Positions 1-8,434 of a stretch of DNA of 64,000 bases are shown piece after piece. The stretch is from Uloborus plumipes (lineage: Eukaryota; Arthropoda; Arachnida; Araneae; Uloboridae), in the NCBI GenBank assembly GCA_038373865.1, contig JAXGGA010004742.1:20952-84951 (forward strand). Reading direction: 5' to 3'. A model generated the notes under the pieces. That model made no database searches. It saw only the letters and a list, made by a program, of their open reading frames with translations, and was not told the DNA's origin. Made by a program: the position numbers and the translations under genes. Within the stretch, counting starts at the first letter, position 1. Each line of letters opens with the position of its first letter.

Positions 1-1317
1 ACCAAATTTTGGAGGTAAAAATCTTTCTTACTTGTTTAAATAATTCAGAAAATTTTAACAACAATCACTACTAGCACTTTAATCTTTTGAGAGCATGGCG
101 TCTTCGTTTGAAGATGACACTTTTTTTTCATTCAGTTGACACTTCAGCAAGTACTGGCTAATAAAAAAATAATTTAAAAACATCGATGGTCTCAAGTGAA
201 CCCACCACGCCACAAAAGATTAAGGTGTTCTTTGACACATTACAAACTGCTATAATAGTTTTGAGAAACAGGAATTAAAAGTGCAGCTGTACATTTTTTG
301 CACGAAATGCAGTAATTGGTATCGTAATAAAAGGCGTATGCGCTAAATAAAGCCATGTTGACTAATAAGGCCAACCCCCAATTTTTCTACGTAGGATAGC
401 AAAAATTCGCTAGATCGTGAGCGTTTTTCGTCATAAAAAAGATTAACTGATGAGGAAGAACTATCTACATAATTTGTTATCAACTGGCAAAAGTGTAGCT
501 ACCGTTAATACGAAAGAGTCGTGTCAAAATTGCCTGATCTTATTTTACAGAAAGTTTTGTTTTTTGGTGGTTCAGTATAATTAGCTAGCATAAAAAGGTT
601 ATTAATTTTTCTAGAAGGTTTAATTTATGTATTGTAATTAACTGAAACAATAAGAAATATGGCTGTCCACCGTCATATTTTTTCTGTGAGTTGATGACCT
701 GAGCAAAATAGATTGTAGCACAGTAAGGCCATGATTGGCTTTATTAGGACTGTAGTGTCCTAATTAAGAAACCGAAGTATGGGTGGACGATATGATCCTG
801 TCAGGAGTAGATACAGAAATAGTTTGTTGGGAAAGGACCCGAAAAAAAGTCCTTCATTCCATATAAATATTTATTAAAAAACGAGTTCTCATGGTGTTAT
901 TTAAAAATGTTTTTAAGGAGCTCTTACAGTCAGTTAATCTACTTTCAAGTACATAAATATTACATACAAATTTATTTCGAATGTGGTGGTAAAAATTATT
1001 TTTAACATTTTAATCCAATTAGCATTAAGCCTTATATAATTTCACCAAAATGTCACAATAATGCAAGGTATTATTCAGAAACATTGCCATAATTATGAAA
1101 ACAAGAGGTTATTAAAACGGAAGAATCACTGTATCTAAAAACAAAAAAGCAATTGAATATTTCACATTTTTTTCGCACGAATTCATTAGATAAGTTTCAT
1201 TTTTAGAGAAATAGAACAATATGCTTAAATTATTAATCCTGATTTTACGATTTTTATCACTGGTCGAAGGAAAACGTAAAATCGGGGTTCCGCTGAATAA
1301 GGCACTTAAAGTTAATA
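1..1317. other. AT-rich sequence with a weak mariner-like duplicate
   Basis: No coding exon or RNA gene was recognised here. About 810-1215 is a diverged direct copy of 1595-1955: shared blocks include the atgtttttaa run, the tcagttaatctactt block with an aagtaca run, and a gcaaggtattattcagaaac-like block. It is therefore probably a second relic of the neighbouring mariner or its flank. Confidence 0.5.
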
Positions 1318-1686
1318 TTAGGGTTGTTCAAATAAAAAGGAACCGAACGATATTGTGAGTCTAAATGAAGACTTTTTTTTAAAGTATTCACCATAGGCCT
1401 GAACACTAAGAACCCACTGATGAACTAGCCGAAGGATTCCTCGTTCCCACGATTTCTGTGGCAATAAGGAGACCGAGTCCTTCACAGTGTCTTGGAGTTT
1501 GTCGTTCAAAATGAAGCGCTTCCATTTCAGATGCTTTTTGAGAGAACCAAACACACAGAAACTGCAGGGTGATATGTCCGGCTTCAGGGGCGAATATAGA
1601 AGTAGTTTTTGGGAGGAGCCCAGAAAAGTGAAAAGTGCCCCCAGCCCCCACCCTCTTTTTTTTTTGGTAAAATAAATTCTCACCAA
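1318..1686 (-). pseudogene. Mariner transposase, C-terminal fragment
   Basis: A 122-codon open stretch reads toward base 1318. It contains SPLKPDISPCSFCVFGSLKK, matching the mariner SPDLxPCDFxLFGxLKKHL block around the third catalytic residue, where the Asp-Leu has become a degenerate Lys-Pro-Asp-Ile arrangement. It then shows WERGILRLVHQW and a GEYFKK tail, ending in FLFEQP inside the terminal repeat. The upstream half and start codon are missing, so this is a relic. Confidence 0.75.
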
Positions 1687-2274
1687 GTTCCTTCAAAATG
1701 TTTTTAAAAAAAGGGGGAAAAAGAAAAAAGTCAATTAATCTACTTAAAAGTACAGAAATATTACACCCATGTACTAATTTACTTCGAAACCCATTCAACT
1801 ATTAAATCTTAGGTCAAGTTATTCAATATTATTTACCCTAATTAGTAAACAATGCACGGTATTACTTAGAAACACTGTCAATATGATTCAAAACAATATT
1901 ATCAAAACGAAATTGTCATTTTTTTCATTACGGATGAATTAATGAATAAATATTGATATATGTTATGTGCCATTGATATCGCAATGCCCGAGTTTTATGT
2001 ATTCTTTTACCAAAATCCATGAGCAAACCGAAGTCATGTTATTCAAATATACTGTGCATGAGTTTTTTCAAAGACAGTTCAGAAATTTTTACTTATATTA
2101 TGGGGAAATTAACAAGCAATTAAATATTAAATATGTAATAAAATTCTTTTAATCCCTTTGGGATTAAAATCCGCTACTGTCCGGCTTGTAGGGCAGATGG
2201 TCAAGCTGCTCCTATACAAACATGATCACGGTGCCGCGAGAGTATACTTGGACACATACGGAAAGCGGGAACTA

Positions 2275-4742
2275 GGGTAAGTGCTCCAGTAGTCGGCCAG
2301 TCTCCAGTAGTCGGCCACAATGACATAAAACTCCTCATAAATAGTACATTTTTAATTCAAAATCAGATATGGCGCATTCACACATTCATGTACCTATCCT
2401 CAATCATCAACCAGTGGCAGTTAAGTTTTGGGTACTTTTTTTAAATTAGTAATGAGTCATTTCATTTTGAATGGTGTGCCCGTCATCCAAGATTGAGATT
2501 CTGCTTATTTTTCAGCTAAGAGGACACGTCTTCTTAAAATGGCCAATTGCACTTATTAATTTAATTCCACTGTAAATTTGAGTGATTATTATCTTAATGG
2601 AATGTCTAACATAATGTTTCAATGAAAGAGCGAACTCCTGGTTAGACGCGATTATTTTTTAAAGGGGTGGCCGACTACTGGGTACAGAATTCTTCTCCAT
2701 TTCCAATAGTCGGCCATGGTAGGCCGACCACTGGTTCTAAGCAGTTTGGATGATTTATCCAGTAGTCGGCCACATACTTAATGTAGCTTTTCATTCTTAA
2801 TATGGGTTCATCAAATTAAAACTAAATTAACTTGTTGAAATAGAGCGACAATTTAACTGTTTTAAGTAAAAATACCTTTTCCAAAGTTTATTTTTCTTGA
2901 AAAATAGTAATTAAATTAAATGTCTTAACTTCTTTTGACCACCATTTCGACATTTTATTGCTCCTAGTGTTGTAAATTTAATTGAAAATTCTAAAAAAGA
3001 GAGTTTTAAATACGCATACGTTGAGTTAAGATTATAAGTTTTAATACTCATCTAGTTATTATCAAATGGTGCTTTAATAGTTGTTCTCATTTCTGAAACT
3101 ACAGTTTTAGTTTTATGTTCCGTATGTTGAAATTCCGTTCTAATGAATGTGAACCAGTTAAGTGCCGACGTGGTTATTGGTCATGAATTGTGTCGACTCT
3201 ATTATTACGTCTTTATGTTTACATAAACAGTAAAGTAGTTTTTCATTTCTTGATTCTTTGGTCATTATCACTAAAAACTCCTGTTCACTGCAAAACTATT
3301 CCTGTTTTTTTACTTCCTAAGCAAGTACATTTTGTACATTTTATATAAACTTCAATTATTTTGTCCCTTCTTGCATCTTTAGTAAGTGCTGGTGAAATTC
3401 TTTTCTTCAGAAGCTTTTTTTTTTTACTTTCTTTTAAGCCCAAAATACGTATACGCAATACGTAATACTTTGTTGCAACAACATTTATTTTATCTTTTAT
3501 CACTTATTTCACAATACAAAGTTAAATCGTTTATTTCTGGAGATCGTCCTAAAACGGTGTCCGGGTTTAACAAGAGGAAGGGGTGGTTAATTAAACTGTG
3601 ACAGATTGCGGCAGGGGGGAGAGGTAACAAGAAATATGAGTTTTCATATTTTGGTTCGCACAAAAGCATTTTATGTAACAACTAGCGGTACCCACACGGC
3701 TTTGCCCGTGGTATAAAACTAAAACGTCATTTGGTAATAAATTCATATCGCAGAAAGAATACTCAATTTTAGTTATAATTCAACTACAATTTGTTTGTGT
3801 GTTATAGTGTGGTAGGGGAGGGTAGCTTGAATTGTGAAACATTGAGAAAAAGGGATGGAGGGGGGACAAGTATGTTGGGAAAAAAGTGTTGCGCCATTTA
3901 TACTCATACCCTTATGAAGCTTTTTGTGATGTTTTAAATTATTTTCTTTTTGATATAGACAAATTTTTAGACGTTATTCAGAAAAAAATACTTTTTTTAG
4001 CTCGAGTTTTTAAAATAAAACTGTTTTTAAGCAGCTAAAGTATAAAAACATTAATGTCCCGAGAATTCTGTGCTAATTGTACTGTCTAAAATTAATAATG
4101 GTAGATTGATAGTTAGAGAAATAAGTAAAGCACATAGTGTATCAAGAAGTACACTAACATGATTATCTACAGAAGTTGAGTACCAGAGGTAACACGAAAA
4201 ATATGACCAGACTAAGTATAATGCATCGCTGCAGGCCCGTCATTTCACGTTTTTAGAGGGGGGGGGGACAAAGGGTGCAAACACAATGCAATTTCATCGG
4301 AAAAAAGCAAACAGCACGTCCACTTATATATCAATTTACTGATTTCTCAAAACCGGGGGGGGAGCAATTGACCCCCCAACCCCCGCCTGACCCCCCAAAT
4401 GACGGGTCTGGTTCGTTGTAAGTTTCCCTTTGTTTTGTTTTTTTAATTCAACCCTCTATATCAGATAAGATCAATGAAAACGAAGTGGCCGACTACTGGA
4501 TTCAACGTGGCCGAGCACTGGATTTCTGTGGCCGACTACTGGAGCATTTACTAGTGTTGACAACAGCTTGGATTTTAACATATTTTTTTTTTAATTTCGG
4601 AAACAAGTAAGAGATTCACTATCAGAAAGGTTCATTCTAAAGTTTTACCTTGTTTTTGTTGTTGTGTTGATAGCTGAAAGTTCTAGGTTAGCCAAGATCC
4701 ACAAAAGATCTCTTAAATGGCCGACTACTGGAGCACTTACCC
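2275..4742. mobile_element. TA-flanked non-autonomous DNA transposon with CCAGTAGTCGGCC subterminal motifs
   Basis: A 25-bp perfect inverted repeat begins GGGTAAGTGCTCCAGTAGTC at 2275 and its complement ends at 4742. TA dinucleotides sit directly outside (2273-2274, 4743-4744). The motif CCAGTAGTCGGCC or a close variant recurs about nine times, in the terminal 500 bp at each end and in both orientations (near 2287, 2304, 2667, 2702, 2759, 4486, 4505, 4528 and 4718). No transposase frame is seen. A hAT-like MITE (4232-4410) is nested inside. The TA duplication fits the Tc1/mariner/pogo group, but the superfamily is inferred. Confidence 0.8.
4232..4410 (+). mobile_element. hAT-like G-rich MITE, copy A
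   Basis: It starts CAGGCCCGTCATTT and ends AAATGACGGGTCTG, with a G-run, a central ACAATGCAATTTCATCGG-type block and a GGGGGGAGCAATTGACCCCC hairpin. The candidate 8-bp flanks match only partly (5 of 8). It belongs to the same family as 4863-5216, 35752-35921 and 54101-54272, and lies inside the 2275-4742 element. Confidence 0.75.
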
Positions 4743-4862
4743 TATATTTTTTAACTGACTAGTGTGATACACAGCCTTCCCCGTACACGGTTGCCATCCA
4801 GTGATGAATACCAGCAGGTTTAACACCTTCCAATGTCAGGAATCGGATAAAGCATTGCTGCT

Positions 4863-5216
4863 CAGGCCCATCGTTTAAGGAGAACACGGGGGGGGGGGGT
4901 CAATTGCCCCCCTCCGCCCTTTGACTTTGAGAAACCAATTTAATTACACATAAATTTAATCATCATGTTTTCTTATTGAAGGTATGCTTTAAGAATAATA
5001 TTTAAAAAATATATTCGGCAAAATTTGGCTGATTATAAACAGTCGACTAAGGGGCCGATTATGGTCGATTAATCGGCAATTTAACCGATTATGGCCGGTT
5101 AATCGGCAAAATTTGGCCAATTCTAAACAATCGCCAAAGAGGCTGATTAATTGCTGTATCCCTCGTTTATCCTCTTTGAACCCCCCCCCCCTGAAAAACT
5201 TTAAATGACGGGCCTG
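4863..5216 (-). mobile_element. hAT-like G-rich MITE, copy B, with its own insertion
   Basis: It is in reverse orientation to copy A, from CAGGCCCATCG to ATGACGGGCCTG. The flanks TTGCTGCT (4855-4862) and TTGCTGCT (5217-5224) are a perfect 8-bp target duplication, typical of hAT transposons. It interrupts the mariner transposase, whose reading resumes in the flank. About 4945-5160 is an extra insert full of CCGATTAATCGGC-type palindromes and ending in a hAT-like terminus. Confidence 0.82.
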
Positions 5217-5704
5217 TTGCTGCTCCTCTATCGTCAAATTTTTCAATCTGAATGCCATCCTGTCCTCACACTGGCGTCAACTGGACGGCGCTCGATGTGA
5301 GAGCCTCTTGTTGTATCTTTGTCGTGAGCACAATAGTTTCAAGATTGAGTAAGAGTTACAGTTTAAACCAATACGCAAATCACATCAAATATCTCTGATA
5401 TTTCCTACGCATGCCCCGATGCACTCTGGATACTCAAATCGCATCTCCAGATATGTCACTATGTTCTTCTATAGCAACATAAGAAATTTGTGAACATTTT
5501 TATGGCGTTTGGTACCTTTTCATTTGAACACCCCTTATAATTTATTTCTTTTTATATAAGAAACTAGCCGGGTAACCGGCTCTGCCCGGGTTTCTGCCAG
5601 GTAATGTGTTTCAGGGGAAACTCGTTCATAATTTTTTGAATATTAAAGTGCACATAAATGGCTACTTCTCTAAACAATGGCTATTTTTCCAGTCTGGATA
5701 AACT

Positions 5705-5994
5705 GAGGGTCGTGGTAGCCCAATCGGTAAGGCCCCGGACTATTGTCCGGAGGGACCCGGGTTCGATCCCAGCCGATCAAAGATCTACCACCATTGATTA
5801 ATGGTGGCTGGAGGACGTTAAAAATGGCGTGGGCACAAAATCCTCCAAGTGAAACGATACCTTTGGAGGTGCTGGGCCAAGGGGTTTGCTCGACCCTTGG
5901 CCTGGTTCAAAAAAGAACAGAGCGCTCTTCAGGGCCCTATCCCGGTTAAACCACGAGTGTTGGTAGGTACATGGGACCCAGGAGTGTGTGAAGT
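5705..5994 (+). mobile_element. tRNA-derived SINE with 13-bp target duplication
   Basis: The head is tRNA-like: an A box in GTGGTAGCCCAATCGGTAAG, an anticodon-arm-like CCGGAC...GTCCGG stem, and a B box GGGTTCGATCCC near 5758-5769. These are the internal RNA polymerase III promoter elements. An unrelated body follows. Perfect direct repeats GTCTGGATAAACT at 5692-5704 and 5995-6007 flank it, as expected for target-primed LINE-driven insertion. It is too degenerate for a functional tRNA gene (six-base anticodon loop, no acceptor pairing). The tail after the repeat is A-rich. Confidence 0.85.
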
Positions 5995-6320
5995 GTCTGG
6001 ATAAACTAAAAAAATTGTATTACACACCCTAAATACAAATGCAAGCTACAAACAATGTTTAGGAAAATAGGAAATGTTATAAACTTGTGTGTGTGTGTGT
6101 GGTATATCGTCCAGTAAAAGTTTTGAAGATTACCCAGGACATACATATATACAAAAGTAAGCATTTATGTATACAGATGATAGCGCTAACCAGCTTTTAT
6201 ATAACTTTTTAAAGATATATTTGGATCAAAGATTTAAGAAAACCTTATTGGTTTGCAGTATTCAGTGTATGTTCAAATATTTGCAAGTTTGCCCTAAAAT
6301 TATACATCTATATGATTTAG
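5995..6320 (+). other. Intronic or upstream sequence before the 68-bp exon
   Basis: AT-rich sequence with a short (TG)n run near 6089-6101. No exon is seen. The sequence just before 6321 forms the splice acceptor. Confidence 0.4.
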
Positions 6321-6388
6321 GAGACCCGATCTTTATTGGAATGGATTTGCAGATAGCAAGTTTTGATGCCATCTCTGAAGTAAACATG
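6321..6388 (+). CDS. Lcch3: LCCH3 exon: start of ligand-binding domain (68 bp)
   Basis: First coding exon visible. It opens in the middle of a Gly codon (needs one G from the previous exon) and reads GDPIFIGMDLQIASFDAISE then VNM, ending in phase 0. The pattern of a Gly-Pro-containing stretch, V/IGM-x-I-x-SxDxISEVNM, is the first beta-strand region of GABA-A type receptors. The acceptor is tgatttag and the donor gtaagc. Its 68-bp length equals the corresponding exon of vertebrate GABA-A subunits. The open frame upstream of 6321 has no receptor similarity, so it is treated as intron. The exon providing the preceding conserved YDxRLRP stretch was not found between 1 and 6320, which is transposon sequence. 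Confidence 0.87.
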
Positions 6389-6453
6389 GTAAGCTTTATA
6401 GTTTATTCTATGTGAGGACAAAACTAAGGACTAGCAAATATTATAAACTCTTA

Positions 6454-6633
6454 GGCAGGAATTCAAGTGAAACACCATTGCAATAGCTTCGAGGCGATCG
6501 CAAATTGCAATCGCTACTGGAAATCGAATTACATTAGAATCGCATCTCGTAGCGATCGTAACGTATCCAAATTTGGGAATTTGCGATTGCATTGGTGAGT
6601 TGCGATCGTCCTTGTTTCACTTGAATTCCTGCC
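6454..6633. mobile_element. PIF/Harbinger-like MITE with TTA duplication
   Basis: Inverted repeats GGCAGGAATTCAAGTGAAAC at the left and its exact complement at the right are flanked by TTA at 6451-6453 and 6634-6636. A three-base TTA target and a terminal GG fit PIF/Harbinger. The interior is packed with GCGATCGCAA-like palindromic words. It lies 65 bp downstream of the splice donor of the first visible LCCH3 exon. Confidence 0.75.
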
Positions 6634-7184
6634 TTAGATGGAAAAACAGTCAGGGAAAAATTACTCGCATTTCTCAGTTTTTTAGAAAGTTCACTATAAC
6701 AACTTTTCTGAGTAATTCTTGTTCTAATAGCAGCCACTTTTAATTTTTTTTTTTTTGTCATCCCGAGTAACCTGATTGCCCGTGATTTCTAAAGCCCCGA
6801 TTTTAAATATGTATAACGGTGGAATCTATTCCCATTAGTTTCGCTTTTTTTTTCAGCGTTTACATGTGAGTCTGAAAAAAAAAATTTTTTTTAGAGAAGC
6901 GATGATGATAAAATACAACTACAGTGAATCACCATTTTGGGGGAGGAAGGGACTATGTGAAAAAAACGTATAGTTGGTACACCCGCCCCGCTACACTGTT
7001 AAAAAAATGTCTTGAAAATAACGAAAAAATATACGGCAGCTGAGTTGCCGGAGTGTTTCCGTTTCGTTAATTATATTTCCGTGATTTTACAGAAGCTCCG
7101 TTCGTCATTTTTCCGTTCGGCATTTTTTCGTTTCGTAATTCTCCGTTCTTCATTTTTTCGGTTCTTATTATCCCCGCTTATACG

Positions 7185-8294
7185 TTATAGGCTTATACCT
7201 ATACGCTTTGACTTATACACTGAAGTGACAAAAGTCATGGGATACCTCTTAATATCGTGTCGGCCCTCCTTTGCCCGGCGAAGTGCAACAACTCGACGTG
7301 GCATGGACTCAACAAGTCGTTGGAAGTCTTCTGCAGGAATATTGAGCCATGCTGTCTCGATAGACGTCCATAATTGTGAAAGCGTTGATGGGGCAGGATT
7401 TTGGGCACGAACAGACCTCTCGATGGTGTCCCATAAATGCTCAATGGGATTCATGTCGGGCGATCTAGGTGGCCAAATCATTCGTTGGAATTGTCCAGAA
7501 TTTTCTTCAAACCAATTGCGAACAGTTGTGGCCCGGTGACATGGCGCATTGTCATCCATAAAAATCCCATCGTTGTTTGGGTACATGAAGTCCATGAATG
7601 GCTGCAAGTGATCTCCAAGTAGCTGCACATAAGCATTTCCAGTCAATGTTCGGTCCAGTCGCACTAGAGGACCAAGTCCATGCCATGAAAAAACAGCCCA
7701 CACCATTACGGAGCCACCACCAGCTTGAACAGTGCCTTGCTGACAGTTTGGGTCCATGGCTTCGTGGGGTCTGCGCCACACTCGAACCCTACCATCGGCT
7801 CTTACCAGCTGAAATCGTGACTCATCGGACCAGGCCACGGTTTTCCATTCATCTAGGGACCAACCGATATGCTCACGTGCCCACGAGAGTCGCTGCAAGC
7901 GATGTCGTTCTGTCAGTAAAGGCACTCGAGTCGGTCTTCTGCTGGAATAGCCCAAGAAATCCAAATTTCTCCGCACAGTTCTAGCAGACACGTCCATTGT
8001 ACGTCCCACATTGATTTCTACGGTGATTTGACGCATTGTTGCTTGTCTGTTAGAATTTACGACTCTTTGCAGACGTCGCCGGTCTCGATCTTTAAGTGCA
8101 GGCGGTCGACCACTGCGCTGTCCATGGTGGGATGTTATGCCTGAAATTTCATACTCTCGGCACACTCTTGACACAGTGGATCTGGGAATGTTGAATTCTC
8201 TAACGATTTTCGAAATGGCATGACCCATGCGTCTAGCTCCAACTAACATTCCGCGTTCAAAGTCTGTTAATTCACGTCGTGCGGTCATCATCAC
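7185..8294 (-). CDS. Tc1-type transposase (DDE, apparent DD36E spacing)
   Basis: 369 codons, unbroken. An N-terminal helix-turn-helix pair (residues about 1-110) includes ELTDFERGMLVGARRMGHAI and a GRPPALKDRDRRRL linker. The catalytic domain has WSDESRF (first Asp), FMDDNAPCH (second Asp) and SPDMNPIEHLW (Glu). Counting residues gives 36 between the second Asp and the Glu, against 34 in classical Tc1. The enzyme cuts and pastes the element by binding the inverted repeats and acts in the nucleus. The start is one of three tandem ATGs 140 bp inside the right end. The frame has no stop inside the element: it runs through the terminal repeat (RYPMTFVTSV), and at the target TA the next base gives TAT, not a stop, adding ten flanking residues. 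Confidence 0.95.
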   Translation of the reverse strand: MMMTARRELTDFERGMLVGARRMGHAISKIVREFNIPRSTVSRVCREYEISGITSHHGQRSGRPPALKDRDRRRLQRVVNSNRQATMRQITVEINVGRTMDVSARTVRRNLDFLGYSSRRPTRVPLLTERHRLQRLSWAREHIGWSLDEWKTVAWSDESRFQLVRADGRVRVWRRPHEAMDPNCQQGTVQAGGGSVMVWAVFSWHGLGPLVRLDRTLTGNAYVQLLGDHLQPFMDFMYPNNDGIFMDDNAPCHRATTVRNWFEENSGQFQRMIWPPRSPDMNPIEHLWDTIERSVRAQNPAPSTLSQLWTSIETAWLNIPAEDFQRLVESMPRRVVALRRAKEGRHDIKRYPMTFVTSVYKSKRIGISL

Positions 8295-8434
8295 GTTAAA
8301 ACCTCTTCACATGAATAACTTGAACAGAAATGAAAGCTCTGTAAAAGCACTGCGCATTTATACCTGTTCTATGCGATGCTACTGCCATCTGAAAATTTGC
8401 ATATTGCTATCCCATGACTTTTGTCACTTCAGTG
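7218..8434 (-). mobile_element. Intact Tc1-type transposon, 1217 bp
   Basis: A 27-bp perfect terminal inverted repeat begins CACTGAAGTGACAAAAGTCA at 7218 and its complement ends at 8434. TA lies directly outside at both ends. The single transposase frame on the minus strand is intact. Perfect termini and an open frame suggest a young and possibly still mobile copy, in contrast to the decayed elements around it. Confidence 0.95.

Larger units (their letters stand above)
1318..5537 (-). mobile_element. Ancient mariner transposon, split by later insertions
   Basis: Terminal inverted repeats read AGGGTTGTTCAAATAAAAAG at 1320 and, on the other strand, AGGGGTGTTCAAATGAAAAG ending near 5535, with TA outside. 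Transposase pieces lie on the minus strand. The N-terminal part near 5220-5260 (KNLTIEEQ) resumes at 4862-4745 as CFIRFLTLEGVKPAGIHH followed by a VYGEGCVS motif. The C-terminal part is 1686-1318, with YSPLKPDISPCSFCVFGSLK and the last-domain words WERGILRLVHQW. Insertions at 2275-4742 and 4863-5216 (plus an insert inside the latter) account for the excess length; without them the element is about 1.4 kb, a normal mariner size. The central catalytic part is decayed beyond recognition. It is inactive. Confidence 0.8.

Noticed and set aside
5711..5785. Possible functional tRNA gene
   Set aside because: The anticodon arm has a six-base loop, acceptor ends do not pair, and the sequence continues into a SINE body with target duplications.
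7598..7984. Plus-strand 128-codon frame over the Tc1 element
   Set aside because: It is the antisense shadow of the transposase.
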